DNA from: Membranipora membranacea
Taxonomy: Eukaryota; Bryozoa; Gymnolaemata; Cheilostomatida; Membraniporidae
Direction: 5' to 3'
Assembly: GCA_914767715.1 (NCBI GenBank)
Contig: OU612070.1
Location: forward strand, 19,334,025 to 19,398,024
DNA length: 64,000 nt
A model generated the notes under the pieces. That model ran no database searches, was not told the DNA's origin, and saw only the letters and a program-made list of their open reading frames with translations. The position numbers and the translations under genes are program-made. Shown piece by piece: positions 51,301 through 64,000 of this stretch (position 1 is the first letter of the stretch; every line of letters starts with the position of its first letter).

Positions 51301-54300
51301 ATGGTTTACTTTACCGGAAGGCTCAAAATAACTATCGTCGAGGCGGAGAATCTCAAAGCTACGGATTATGCTACCCGACACTCTAGTCTGGTTGGGGCGG
51401 CTCGTATCAATCTCGATCCTTACATAGCACTGGATATAGATGACGTGCACTTTGCTAAAACCAAAGCTAAGCTGAAGACACTGAATCCTGGCTACAAAGA
51501 AGAGTTTGAAACTGATGTTCACAATGGTCAGGTTAGTGCAGAACCTTTTAATCATATTTGAGATTACTGCAATGCTCCAGGCTGTCTACTGGACGATTAT
51601 TGTAGGCAAAGTTTACCCTTATACAGCCTGTGATGTGTTTGTCATGACAGCTAAAACCATCTCTAGTTGCATTTGCTATGAGTTTCGTAGAGTTGTAAAT
51701 CTGCTCAATATATATAGCTCAACAATGTTATAGGCTAAATTTTTCCATAGCAGTTATTCAGATACATTTTCAAGGTCAGAAGAAACCCCATTACCACCAG
51801 TGCTATAAAACAGCGTTGATGCTAAGAAGGTGGAAACAATATAAATTGTAGAAAAATAAGACCATGCTGTGAAAGCAACCGAATTACCTAGTATATTCAT
51901 GAGCAATACCAAAACAATGTTCAATTGGGTCACTCAAAAAATAAAGTTTAGCAAAATTTTTTACTTCTAGACGATAGACCATGTTTCAATTAGTGGACAC
52001 AGAAGATCATTTGGAGAAATCCCACTTAGTTTGCGAGATATGACAATTTGTATGAATTCAATAACATCACTATAATGCATGAATAGCCTTTGCTATTACT
52101 GCCTTGAGTCATGAGCAATAATATAAGGGCCCTCCTACGTCACAGGGTCATTAACCAGACACATCACAAAGCCATGGACAATAACTATCTACTGCCCAAC
52201 CCTTGGTACAGGGAATTTCTGACGCAACGGTTCCTTTAAAAATGGGGCTGTTGATTGCTCGATTGAATCTCTACGTCCTCCAAACTGACCCAGCAAATCA
52301 TCATGAGCTAAACCACAATCATGCCGGGCGGGCGTATTTTGTCGGAATTGATCCTTCCAATATGCTATTGAATTTAATTATATTATGTCAGGTTGAATTT
52401 GTTGAACTTGGCAGCAATGAGGGAATTACACCTCCACAGTTAGTATTTAGCTATTACCAGCGATGCTGATGTTACAGGTTAACGGTGTATATTACAATTA
52501 TAATATTGGTTGAGTCAGCAATAATCTCAACTTACTAGAATTTTTCACAAATATCTGATGGTTTGCCATCAGCGACTGCATATCATTATACTGGCAGACT
52601 GTCATAATAATGTCTGTAGCATGACAAGGTGTTATACTAGAGCTAAACGACATCAATATATACTAGCATCGATCCAAAATACAAGGCATACAACCTGATC
52701 CACACACCATCACTACCTCAAGTATGCCTAGCATAAGTGTGATCCAAATTGCCAGCAGTCTGGTCAATTCCATTCTACATTTCAAGCCCTAAATGCAGGC
52801 AAATTGGATCATGCTTGATCTAAAGTATGCCTAGTACTAATGCTGTAGTATGCCTAGTACTATTGCTGAATTCTTGTGTCATTGACTCCTCCCAAAGTGT
52901 TATTATTATTACTGTAACGATGGTTCTGGGTGATATTATTGTAGGTGCTCGGCCTGACAGTGTTTGACGACTCTCCAATACAGGATGATTTTGTGGCTAA
53001 CTGCAGTATACCTTTAGAGGATTTAACGGAAAATTGTGATATTTGGGTAAGAGATCAGTCAGTTACCACTGTTTAACTTTCAGCTAGACGGCGTGCCACA
53101 GCGGCAGAAACCAGAAATGCCTACCACTTACTGTTATTTACTATCATAAAGAAATTATCTATAAAACCTAGATATATACGCTCTTTGGTATTAGGGCCTT
53201 CTGCAAGACCCCAACCCCCACCAGGTGTCTTGCTAAAAATTGGCCTGGAACCTCATGGGTTCTACCTTTCTTTAGTATGTAACCCCTCTATCCCTTGATG
53301 GCTACAGACATTTGATTTGATGATTTATGAATCATGCACACTAGGCCTATCTCATGGTTGTGGGGTTCATGGGGGAAGTATTTTATTGTTGTTCAATTCT
53401 GGGATGGGAGGAGGGGGAGGCAGGGTAATATTGTAAATGAAAGCTTTTTTATCCATAGAGCAGTATTATTATATATCATGACTTATAAGATGAAACGTTG
53501 TTGCAGGCCTGTAGTTATATCAGAGACTATATCTATAGTCTCTGGTTATATTACAATATGATAATCTGTAGTGTTACATTATGATGAAGCTGTAGTGTTA
53601 CAATATGATGGAGCTCATAAAGTAGGAAGTACTGTTAGTAGGCCAGTGCAGTAACAGTAGCCACTTATGTTAACCAAAGACAATAGGATTGGATATATAT
53701 TGTCTGTGGTAGATCTCTAATCATCAGATCTGCTGCACTGTGCACATCTCACATTGTAATTGGCATATTATTTAAATGAAAACTATCTTTCTTGATGCTG
53801 TTTATACACCCAGTAGTTATTTATGTTGAGAATATTAACTCTTTGGCAAGCGGTTGGGTGCTACTATGTATATATTGTTATGAAGCGCGGAGAGTTATTA
53901 ACCCTGGGCTAGCTAGTGAATGATTTGTCTTAGTAAAACTGTTAATTAGCTTTGCTATATTATTACTATTCTCTTTCCCTGTCTGTGCGACGCCTGCATC
54001 CATTCATTCTCAGTCAGCGGCAGCGCTCAATAATAATAAACTATTACTCTACACTACACCAGTTATTGAACGGCTGCCTGCCTGGTGTAGACTACACTGT
54101 AATGATATGAGTTTCATTTTACATTGCTGTTGGTGTACTACACTGTAATGATATGAGGTTACGTTAACTTCATGCTGTCGGTAGTAGATCTCTGCCGTTG
54201 TTACGCTGTAGTGTACTGATTAATTGACTTGGGCATCGTTTTTTATAACAACACATCAGTCCCGAAATTATTGCTGCCTTGATAATAATAGGATGTGAGT

Positions 54301-57300
54301 GTAATTTGCTGCACTCTAGATGGAACTTGGGCCCAACTACATTATTAGGATAATTCAATTGCCTGCAATTGAAGATTCATTTGCGTTTTATTCCCTGTTT
54401 TATTCCCTCGGTCAGCTGTGTATATCTGTTTCATGGCCAATGAGGGTACCCTGGATAGCAAACAAATGGGAATTATCTAATAGCCCCTAGCTTATATTAG
54501 CCTTGTAAGGGTCCCACGAGGCATAAAATTGGGGTATGCTTATTACGAATTGACTCTACGTTATCGGCAGCGATACTTTGCAGCAGACAGAAGTAGTGCG
54601 GTAGATGACAATCTAACTTAGGTCCTACACAAAATACAAGCATTGCGTAGGCCAGTGATTTCGTTTGTGAAAAATAGGACTCTGAAAATAGATCAGATTG
54701 AGGTTTTTCCAAACCAACCACCTTAAATAGGGGGGATGGGAATCTTTCATCATTGTCCCAGCACATGCAAATCAAGTTTGATCCAGATTGCCTGCATTCC
54801 AGTTGCTCCCCCTCCACCGATAATCCGATCAGTGGAGGGGGAGCATGTCCAGCAGCAGGCAAACTGGACCAAAGTTGGTCTAGGAGGTCTACTGTGTGCT
54901 TGCAATAAAGATCTCCTCCGCCTCATTGAAAAAAGAGGAGCTGGCAAGAGTATAGAGTCACTATATCACACAAGCCCCCAGAGCGTAAGGGGAACCGTCA
55001 AATAGGGCGGACAAATAAGACCTAGTGTAAAAAAAGGAACCATTCTTACCGTATCAGTATTGTATCACATCAGATAGGCAATAATACCTCTATCCTTACA
55101 CCAAGGAGTTAAAGACTTCGACTCCTTGCTTACACTTTCGAATCTTTGTGCAAAGCTGAGAGAATGTGTTGCGCTAATTATACTTTATTATCCTTCCTTT
55201 TGCAGGTGGACTTGGAGCCATGCGGAAGAGTGCATTTAATTATTGGGCTGATTGGTTCACGCTCGGAAGGTATGTCGGCCCTATGTACCCTTCTGTCATG
55301 TTGACAACCATATAGCCCTTGCAGAAAGTTCAATGAACAGTTTTCAAAATCGGCTTCAAACAGGGCAAATTTCTCAGGCCGAAATCCCTCTACAAGACTC
55401 CAACAGGTTAAATAATTCCAGAGAGAACACTGGCTCCTGTGTTCAAAAAAGAAAGTAGTTTAGGATCCTAAGCCTTTTGCAACAGCACTATTTGTTCAAA
55501 TTATACTACCAAAACATTATGAACCAGACCTTGATAATGGTTGCCTTGGATTCAAATCTATTTTGAATGGAGTGGGAAAATGTTGCACCGGCGGAAAAAT
55601 TGCAGCTGCACTGCAACCCCTGATTCAGAGCAGATTTAGAACTGAAACGAATGTAGGCCTACCTATAATGATGTGGAAACTCCACCTTGGCCGACTGGTA
55701 CATCACGGTTCAGGATTCAGGTTGTCACTGGGTTGTTGATTCCCTCTCGTTACCTGATATCATTGACATATAATGACATCACAGTCTAGTGTAGGTATAC
55801 GTCATAGGCCTAGGCCTACACTGACACGTCCTGATGAGCCTGCTCATGTACATATAAGTTTTAGCAGTATTTGTCCTGATGAGCCTGTGTTGATATGATG
55901 ATGATTGTTTGAGTGGGCTAGGATGAGTCAAACTGTCACATAACACTCCCTCATCACATTACTATCAATATTAAATTACTCAACCTTCTTCTAAAAATAA
56001 TGATTTAATACTTCCCTGTTAGGATTTTTATTTCCTGAAAAGACGTGTACAAAACAATCATCCAATATTTTATTGGGCAAGCTGATATCGAGAAATTGTT
56101 CTCTGCCAACATACTAAAGTGTCACTAAATTTTGGGTTAACAATAATGAAGACCATTCCTGATTTCCTCATATAAGTGACCTCTCATGTATTTATAGCAA
56201 CAAACAAAAAAGATTTGGTGAATTGAGCCTTGGCTCATTGCTCGGTCCTCATTCAAAGAACATCTGAACATGATATCATCACCCCAAACTACCCCAAAGC
56301 CTGACTTTAGCTCATGGTACCAAGCTGTTTATCTATTTTAGTTATTGAGTGCGAATTATTCGTTTGGTGGACTGTTGCCAATCCAATCAAACAACATCAT
56401 ATAGTACATTTTACTAGCGCCTAGGGGCGTTGGATAAAAAAATGCTCGCAAGGTCATGTGCACTGTCATGGCGGGATGTTTTTGACAAATGGTTTACCCC
56501 GATACAGTTTTGAGTCCCGAGCTAATTTTCTTTATATCCATAGCTTATTGTTTTTTTGTTTGAGAGCTAAGTTAGTCACTGTGTGTTGATTTTTAGAACG
56601 ACTGAGGATAGTTAGACCTCCGTCGATGCATTTCACTCAGTACGCATCACTTCCACCCCTGATAAACAATGGTAAATAAAACATATAAGCTGCACCCTGG
56701 TGCACCTAAGCGCCTTGAGGTGTGGCTACACACGCTGTTATTTATAATAAGGTGTGTTAGCCACAGCTTTACTTTATAATGCTAGCTCTCCAAACTAATG
56801 ATTGGTATAGTGGCCGCTCTCAATATCTAATATCAAAAGTTAGAGGGACTCTGTTAGCTTTCTGATGCCCTTATCATGGTAATGGGTTTTTAACTCTCTC
56901 TCTCCAAAGCAGTTGAAGGAATAATTAACATGAATAGTGATGATGGATCGTATACTCTTTATGCTTCGATAGACGCTTTAGCCAGTATGCTACTGATTTG
57001 ATTATCTGTTTCTTGGTTTCTCTAAGTGCCCAGGTGGTTGTATAAGGCACCAGGTATACAGTGATGACACCCGGGTACTAACCGTTCTCCGATTGCAAAG
57101 CTGCTGCAGAAAAAAACTATTGGGGTCTTCAAGCAGAAGGTTAAAATGCAAGGTTCTGTCGCTCATTTTGCAATCAAACTCGACCCATAACTAGCTTTGC
57201 CAACAGATCCAGGCCCACTTCGGTGTGAAAAGGAATATTGAGAATCTTGACTCAACACAAGAAATGCAACAGAGAAAATGTAATTTGACAGCAGTTGATC

Positions 57301-60300
57301 GCAGAAAACTTGTTCGACCTTGCTGCATAACACGCCATTACTGACATAAAATTTGTACTATTTGTTCCTGGTTTTGGGAAAGTTACACGTGAGGGGTATC
57401 CAACTTGGCACTCACTCTTTTTAATCATTGGTAAGGTAAGGTGCGGGTTCTGAAGGCTATTGATGTGGTTGTGATACAGTATAATGCAATCTAATATAAT
57501 CCTCTTTTTGAAGGTATAACCGGAATCAAGGGGTAGTGAGGAGTAACCATATACTTAATATACTATATACTTAATATACTACTTTTGTCTAGCATATTAG
57601 GTCTATGGGTGTAACTAAGGTACATTCACAAATGTATAACACAAGACCTATATAACACACATTAAAATGTTGATTGCACTAAGGTTTCTCAGAATTTCAG
57701 CTAGCTCTCATCCAAGGGCTGCTGACATTCCTTGACACTGTTAGTGCAGCCAATTATAGGGTATTGCCTTGTACTATACATTCTTTTATTCTGCCATTCT
57801 GCCATACACATGGTCTCATCCTTGGTCAAAAACTAGATCTCATGCGTGAATAAATTAGTCTGTTCTGTCAGTAGATATTGGGACGAAAGCAGCATTATTT
57901 TGATCCAAGGTACCTGCTGGCAGTTCAGACCAATAAATGTGCTGGATCGGTTTCATGTTATTAACATTCTTGCTACTGCCCTTTGCTTATATGTGTGTAT
58001 GTCGCATTTGGTTCTGTAACATGTTTGTTTTCCCATCTTTTTACAGAGCCTGCTAGGGAGAGGGTATTTAAAGAGAAGGAGGGGCGATGGAAGAAGCGTC
58101 GAGGCGCTGTCCGACGGAGAGTACACCAGGTCAACGGACATAAGTTTATGTGTATCTACTTTAGACAGCCTACATTCTGCTCGCATTGTAGTGATTTTAT
58201 ATGGGGAGTGTTCAACAAACAAGGCTACCAATGTCAAGGTCAGTTATCCTGACCACCATGTGTTCCTGTAATAATACTGAACTATATTTTCAAACCTCGT
58301 CAAAGTTTGATCCAGTTTCACATTAGTAGTTGCACCCCCGCTTCCGGTAAGCCACAGTGGAGGGGGGAGCAACTGGAATGCAGGCTACCGAATCAAACCT
58401 GATCTAGTTCAAACCATAGGCACAACATGTCCAAACTCCCATAGCATTGGATGGAGGGGGCAACTTCAATCATCAATCATTATTGTGCTTCATATGTACG
58501 AAAAATTTCTCAATTGCTCAAGTGGGAATTGGAAGGTTTTGCCTACTGCAACAGAATGCACATAACAGTGTTCCTATGAAGGCGCTACCGTCTTTCCATA
58601 CTTACAACAGGTTTGGTAATCAACACCCACAAATATTACGATTAGGATTTCATTCTTCATAGCTTAACCTGCAATTTGCAAAATAGTGTCAAATAGTGCT
58701 ACTGCCAACGTCAGTTGCGTTGCTGACCATAACATTATAGATGAACAATCAATCAGCGTTAATTTATTATCAGGTATATTTTAGCTTCAGAATCGGTCCC
58801 ACTGGATCAGCCAACCCTTTCAAGGAGATGCTGAATGCGTCAAACAATAAACACAACGTCATTCTTTGATGTGTCAGCATGACTTGTGAAGATTGTAAGA
58901 TACCGTAATCCCGTCAGCGTAATCCCGTCAGCGCAATCCGTCTCACCCATAGACATAATACACTAACCCTATAGAATATTATGTCTATGGCTTGACCTGT
59001 CTGATAGGTAATAGGCCTTAAGGTCCGGCTACACACGCCATATTTTCTTTCGGGTTGGGGTAATTTTAGATAAAAGTGCTACACAAGCAGATCTAACCTA
59101 GCTATCCTATGGCTCCTAAGTACCCCAATCCTATGGAAAATAGGATGTGTGTGTAGCTACATCTTAAGGTTTGGATCTAATAGTATGATGATCGTTCACA
59201 TTTCCTGATACTATTTTGTAGTTTGCACAGTGGTTGTTCACAAGAGGTGTCATTCACAGGTGGTTACTCGGTGTCCCGGAGTAGCTACCAACTACAATGA
59301 AGATGATGTAAGTGCTGACTCTCGTATATGCATTGTAGCATTAATCACTTCATGATACAATCCCGGCAGCTACCACTACTACTATGCTTGTCTATCCATA
59401 CACAATTAGAATGAATACGGTATACTGTGAAATTGATTAACTGAGGTTGGGCTACCTCGTCTGACATTGAGTTACTGCCGAAGGTAGCGCAGAGGTCGTG
59501 TTAGGTTGCCGGCCATTTCATTCATAGACCATGCTGGTTATCAACCTCCAAACTGACATGTCTTGTAAATGAACCAAACATATGATTAGATACAAGACAA
59601 CAACAGTTCTCTACTTTATGAGAGTTGTACACTTCCCCACTTGCAAAGCTCGGTACCTCGTAAATAATTTTGAGGCCATTCCCTTCCATACCTTTGATAA
59701 TCACAACAAGCTTTCAGTCAACCCAAACTCCTTGGTTGACCCATAGCGGCATTTTTTCTCTCAGCGTGTTTTGATGTGTGTTAGTAATCCTTCCTTGAAC
59801 TTATGACATGCCATGGCTTGTTCCCCTTTTAATCACAGTTACTTCCATAGTACTTTCATCTAATCCAGGCCTCTATGATCTCGCTGATATTGAACTGTCA
59901 TCTAATGGCATGCATGTATGAGACAAGTAATGATTGATGCCCCTCTGATAATGAATTATTGAAAGTTGGCACTGTCACTTGCGCTAATTATCAGCGTTAT
60001 AATTACAAGCCAAGCCAAATGTTATTGACCGAAAGGCCAATTTGCCGGTGCCTGGAGTATAGATATTGGTATATCCACGGATGTGTGAGAACTTTTCCTC
60101 TCTCACCTTCCCTCGACATATTTATGTGATCTTGAGCTGTTTTCCACACCTACCTTTAGTAGCTGTCTTTCTCCACGTTTTACAGAATTGCCAAATGACA
60201 TATTAGTCATTAATCACTTCCATGTCATAAATATAACCCTCGATCTCTTGATGCCGTTTATGGCCAGGCACTAGATTCCTCTGTCCTAATGGTTGAGAAA

Positions 60301-62553
60301 CTCATTGCCCCACCGTGTAAAGTAAGCCTGTGACCTCTATGATCCCATTCCTCTGGTTACCTGGAATCCCAGGATGTTTCAAATTTTAGTCTGTCATTGA
60401 TAATTACCTAAAAACCATCCGTAGCTAAAGCTACTGACTTTCTCCCAAAATGACGATTATTGATATGACTGTACTACTACTGTTTGTGTGCTTGTATGGT
60501 AAATCTTGACTTTTCCCGGTTTTTGTAGCAGAAACAGAGATTCAATATAAATATACCACATAGATTCTGTGCACACAACTATAAACGGTTTACCTTCTGT
60601 GATCACTGTGGCAGTTTACTTTACGGACTCATCAGGCAGGGTCTCCAGTGTGAATGTAAGTCAGCACCCCAACCATCCCCCCTCCCTCTTGCCCAGGGAG
60701 GCCTCTTCAATGGGCTAAGGGAGTTGTCTAATCGCATCAAATCTGTGAGCGGGCAACTCCCATTAGTTTATCAATCCTCGAATTTTGAACAAAATCAATT
60801 CAATGATAATATAGATCTAGGAGCTTGGCATTATTTCCTTGAATCTCCGCTCAGTTCTTGTGTATTGGCATTTTATTTTTTTGATATAAATGTTTGACTA
60901 TAACAATATTTTTTCATTTCAGCCTTCATCATTTTCTTACTGTTTGATTGCAGCATGCAAAATGAATGTACATCATCGATGTCACAAACGAGTGCCAAAC
61001 AACTGTGGGCTAAATACTAAAGACATGGCTACTGTACTCAAAGAAATAGGAATATCATTTAGTCCTGGACGTAAGAAGGTGAGCTGTTTACCTGCAACTT
61101 CGGTTATTCTACGAGGAATTGGCTATTAGCAGTTGACTAAGTTGGTGCTTTCAAATAATTTCGTTCTCTTTGTAGTATTTAGGGTATTCTCTTGATCTTT
61201 AATTAACTTATGGCAAATCTGAGAAGGCTCAAAGTGGCGCCTTAGAAAGTTGCTGTTCCTTGGCTGGCTGAGGTGGATATGCTAAATATGTACCAGTAAA
61301 TATAACTTCAATTGGTTGCGATCCACATTATGAAATGCCCGGATATCGAATGTGGCACAGTGTTTTAGAGGGATTTGAACCCTTATTAATCTCAGATTTT
61401 GTCCGGCTGATTAAAAATCGTTCACCTTCAATTTTCACCTTTATAGCCCACTGTCACATCGCAGAAATCGCAGGTAAACCTGTCGGTAAGTGATTATTGG
61501 TTGGCGGTTGGTTGTTCAGACTTACTCAGTTGGAATGCTCGTTTTCAATGGTGAAACTACTCAGCCTGCCCACCGTTGTCTGTCTTCACACTGCTCTCCA
61601 ATTTTACTACATGCATATGCTCAGTAACTGTGAAAAGTGAATCGTTCTCGTACAGTAAGGTTACAGTTGCATTAAATCCAGTTCGATCCATTTGCCTGCG
61701 TTTGTAGTTGCCTAGTTGACCAGTAGAGGGGGCTACTCCGAACTCAGGCAAATGAATCAAACTTGATCTAAAGTTGAGTTGATATTTTAGGGCGATATGG
61801 TGTTATTACGTTGTTTTAGATCGGTGTTTTGGTATGCTGTTGCATTAGGGTAGTTCCGCAACTGTTTAATATGCGATAATATGTGATAATACGCTGTACT
61901 GTATTCATTGTATTCTTGAGTTGTCCATCCTCTTTCCCACCCTATCTCTCTTCTTTGTTTTGGGTAGAAATAGACAGCTCAATGTTTTAATGCAAACCAG
62001 CCGATAAGTAAAGCAATGATGTGAGATTGGAAATGAAGGCTTCTGCTAACAATATCCAACTTCTTCATACCTTCACCTTTGTATAAAAGATTGTAACGAT
62101 CTTGTTAAGGTCTTTGCCTTCTTCTGTGTTTCGGTTTTCCATGGTTTCTTTGTGATATTACTTGATAAAGCTCTGGTCCCAAATCTAGTCCTATCCTGCA
62201 CAAAACATTGTGAAATACCAGGCTAAAACTTAAAAGTTCTTTGGGGCCATGAATTCGGCAAAACATTATCTGTGAATTGCGGTTTATCCTTTTAGCTGCT
62301 GTGTTTGAGTGTCTGTTAAGTTTTAGTTAGTTAAGTGCATATATTTTACAGGTTAGCTAAAAATTACAACCCTCATCACCATCTCAAGACAAAAAATATA
62401 AAACTCCTGGTTATATCTGCAAGCTGCATATGTATATGTGTGTATTTTTATCATTCACTTTTATTCTTCAGGCATCTTTTAGTGAATCATCATCAGCTGG
62501 AGGATCCTCGGCGTCTAAGAGTTTTGATAGCTCGGGATCATCCAATAGTTCAG
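51301..62553 (+). CDS. novel protein kinase C (epsilon/eta type), 3'-partial regulatory region
   Basis: Exons: 51301-51531, 52945-53046, 55206-55269, 58047-58238, 59222-59307, 60529-60655, 60954-61078, 61447-61485, 62472-62553, all in phase, about 349 residues. Novel PKCs are Ca2+-independent serine/threonine kinases activated by diacylglycerol at membranes. Domain order: N-terminal C2 (1-115, [11 protein letters not shown]; lacks the full set of Ca-binding aspartates, as expected), pseudosubstrate [11 protein letters not shown] (150-160, Ala153 in place of the phospho-acceptor), C1a (164-213, [11 protein letters not shown]), C1b (236-285, [11 protein letters not shown]), then a Ser-rich hinge (323-349). 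The N-terminal C2 with a pseudosubstrate directly before C1a points to epsilon/eta rather than delta/theta. The kinase domain is to the right of the window. Start ATG 51301 matches the family's MV-F-G start. Confidence 0.95.
52734..52822. mobile_element. hairpin MITE (TAGATCAAGTT family), copy 9, degenerate
   Basis: Left GTGTGATCCAAATTGCCAGC, right GCAGGCAAATTGGATCATGC then TTGATCTA. Flanked by repeats of AGTATGCCTAG (near 52721, 52824 and 52847). It lies in PKC intron 1. Confidence 0.65.
54768..54882. mobile_element. hairpin MITE (TAGATCAAGTT family), copy 10
   Basis: Left AATCAAGTTTGATCCAGATT, right AACTGGACCAAAGTTGGTCTA-like end, stem with GTTGCTCCCCCTCCAC and its complement. It lies in PKC intron 2. 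Confidence 0.78.
58297..58406. mobile_element. hairpin MITE (TAGATCAAGTT family), copy 11
   Basis: Left CTCGTCAAAGTTTGATCCAG, right GAATCAAACCTGATCTA. It begins 58 bases after PKC exon 4. Confidence 0.75.
61673..61770. mobile_element. hairpin MITE (TAGATCAAGTT family), copy 12
   Basis: Left TAAATCCAGTTCGATCCATT, right AATGAATCAAACTTGATCTA, arms with TTTGCCTGCGTT and its near complement. It lies in the PKC intron before the Ser-rich exon. Confidence 0.75.
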
Positions 62554-63124
62554 GTATATACAGACGTAGATAAACTTCACATTGATCGCTGGAAATTCCA
62601 TGCGGGTGTTGGAGGGGCTCTGTGAGTGTATTAAACCTAAGATATGGATTCTCTACATCTTTTTACATCTCTAGCCCTAAGTTTCGAATATCTGTGGCCA
62701 TTCTGTGAGGAATGGTGATCTGAAACATACAGAAGTTCTGACATTATTGTCACAGAGGCTTGAAACTTGGACTTATTGATATTAAAACACGTAGTAGCCA
62801 TAGATTAGGTTAGATACGCTCCCAGAGACCCCCAACAATCCACAATCTTTAGGGCAACGATTCTGAAGTTTTTCCTGTTAAGGTTATGATACCACCGTTG
62901 TCCGATTTTGACATTTTATATATCGTAGGAAAGCTAATCGAACACTGATTCTGAAAATATTGGTTTCGCCATGACGTCATGTTATGGCGTTGTGCTATTT
63001 TCATAAAAGGCAGGATAATTGTCTTTGAGGAGGATTTTTTAGGACGATGTGGTGAAGATACTGCATAATGTTTACAGGAAGCCTTTGAAGCACCCATGAT
63101 GGGCAATTTCTGGATCCTGTGGGT

Positions 63125-63630
63125 CCAGAGGAAAAACCATCTTTTTATCATTGGTTATTAGCTTATTTAGGTTGCTTTGGTTAAATGGATGAGGATCCAA
63201 TGTGATGCGTGCCACACACAGAAAAGACAGGTTAGACCTTACGCTACATGTCATGACTAATAAAAGACATTGGTATCAATAATATTAGGAGTTGCCCTCT
63301 CTGTCAGAATGCTCATGTTTTCCATGACGCCAAACATGCTGTCAAAAGGACCATCATTGAGGCCAGACAAATTTTTTTTTAATTCCTCACATATGAAGCC
63401 GCTTTGATGAAGCATAGTTCAAACAGGACATGCCAACAGAATATGTCACTGCATATCAGTTTTCCCGAATTATGCGCAACATTAGTCATGACATGTAGCG
63501 TAAGGTCTTCCTGAAGTAAATAACCTGTCTTTTTTGTGTGTGGCACGCATCACATTGGATCCTCCTCCATTTAACCAAAGCAACCTAAATAAGCTAATAA
63601 CCAATAATAAAAAGATGGTTTTTCCTCTGG
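63125..63630. repeat. foldback repeat in PKC intron
   Basis: Left arm 63125 to about 63258 (starts CCAGAGGAAAAACCATCTTT) pairs with right arm 63484-63630 (ends AAGATGGTTTTTCCTCTGG), including GGCACGCATCACATTGGATC and its complement. The loop carries a segment that is repeated directly at 63860-64000. Confidence 0.8.
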
Positions 63631-64000
63631 CACTTAAGGTAGAGATACGAGGGTCAGCAAATATTGACTTTCTATACACCGTTTGAAAGCTACCGAGCTA
63701 CTGATCGGTAACAACCCATCAAAAACATGATTGGACAATCTTTCACTAAATTGCTTTTTAAATGACACACACCCCAATTTTTAGCAGTATTACTAATTTA
63801 TCAAGATCAGCACAGACCATCTAAGGTAGACACATTTGGAGTTGTTTTTCGATAAAGCGAAACATGCTGTCAAAAGGACCATTACTGAGGCCAGAAAAAA
63901 ATTTTTCTCAAAATTTTCGCATACGAAGCTGCTTTGATGAAGCATAGTACAAACAGGAAATGCCAACAGAATATGCCACTGCGTATCAGTTTTCCCCGAA
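63333..64000 (+). repeat. direct repeat of ~140 bases, second copy cut by the window edge
   Basis: CATGCTGTCAAAAGGACCAT at about 63339 begins a segment that recurs from about 63866 (same first 20 bases), continuing through GCTTTGATGAAGCATAGT and AATGCCAACAGAATATG-like sequence to TCAGTTTTCCC. The two copies flank the right arm of the foldback repeat. Confidence 0.8.

Noticed and set aside
62335-62625. 96-codon open frame on the plus strand near the PKC Ser-rich exon
   Set aside because: Overlaps the real exon 62472-62553 in a different frame; the serine-rich frame keeps phase with the PKC chain.
1-64000. CRISPR array or prokaryotic operons
   Set aside because: Repeats are palindromic transposons or degenerate minisatellites without regular spacers, and all genes are intron-containing animal genes.

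Overview
The window is AT-rich metazoan nuclear DNA with intron-rich genes. Exon-intron phasing was worked out by hand from GT-AG boundaries, and all junctions listed are in phase. Gene content (a motile-cilium dynein regulatory complex subunit, a novel-type protein kinase C, a DUF229 sulfatase-like protein, a Golgi-type carbohydrate sulfotransferase and a mitochondrial Fe-S assembly protein) together with tRNA-derived SINEs and many palindromic MITEs suggests a marine invertebrate, perhaps a non-vertebrate deuterostome. The species cannot be fixed from the sequence.

Layout: (1) 1-3442 is non-coding, with a SINE and a foldback repeat. (2) 3443-10030 (+) is a carbohydrate sulfotransferase (Sulfotransfer_2 family) lacking its first exon(s). 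Its introns hold tRNA-like SINEs, a dead non-LTR retrotransposon fragment and a 506-bp palindromic MITE. (3) 10031-13744 is intergenic, with a tandem duplication of the end of the preceding gene. (4) 13745-23181 (+) is a complete 15-exon DRC7 (CCDC135/lobo) gene of 882 codons. (5) 23182-34850 is an 11.7-kb gene-poor stretch with two large foldback elements, a second copy of the ~508-bp MITE and hairpins. (6) 34851-44467 (+) is a complete 6-exon DUF229 gene of 706 codons. (7) 45716 to about 48930 (-) is ISCA2, convergent with the DUF229 gene. (8) 51301 to the window edge (+) is the regulatory half of a novel PKC (epsilon/eta type): C2, pseudosubstrate, C1a and C1b. The kinase domain lies beyond the window.

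The genes do not form an obvious pathway. The sulfotransferase and the sulfatase-fold DUF229 protein could both touch sulfated or phosphorylated extracellular substrates, but that is only an inference from their families.

The striking feature is the number of self-complementary repeats. At least twelve copies of a 90-135 bp hairpin MITE occur, mostly in introns and often within tens of bases of an exon. Three ~508-bp palindromic MITEs are present, two of which end 15 and 26 bases before a 3' splice site. Several foldback elements have recognisable 8-9 bp target-site duplications. Exon 5 of the DUF229 gene is bracketed at 37 and 12 bases by two members of the same hairpin family.
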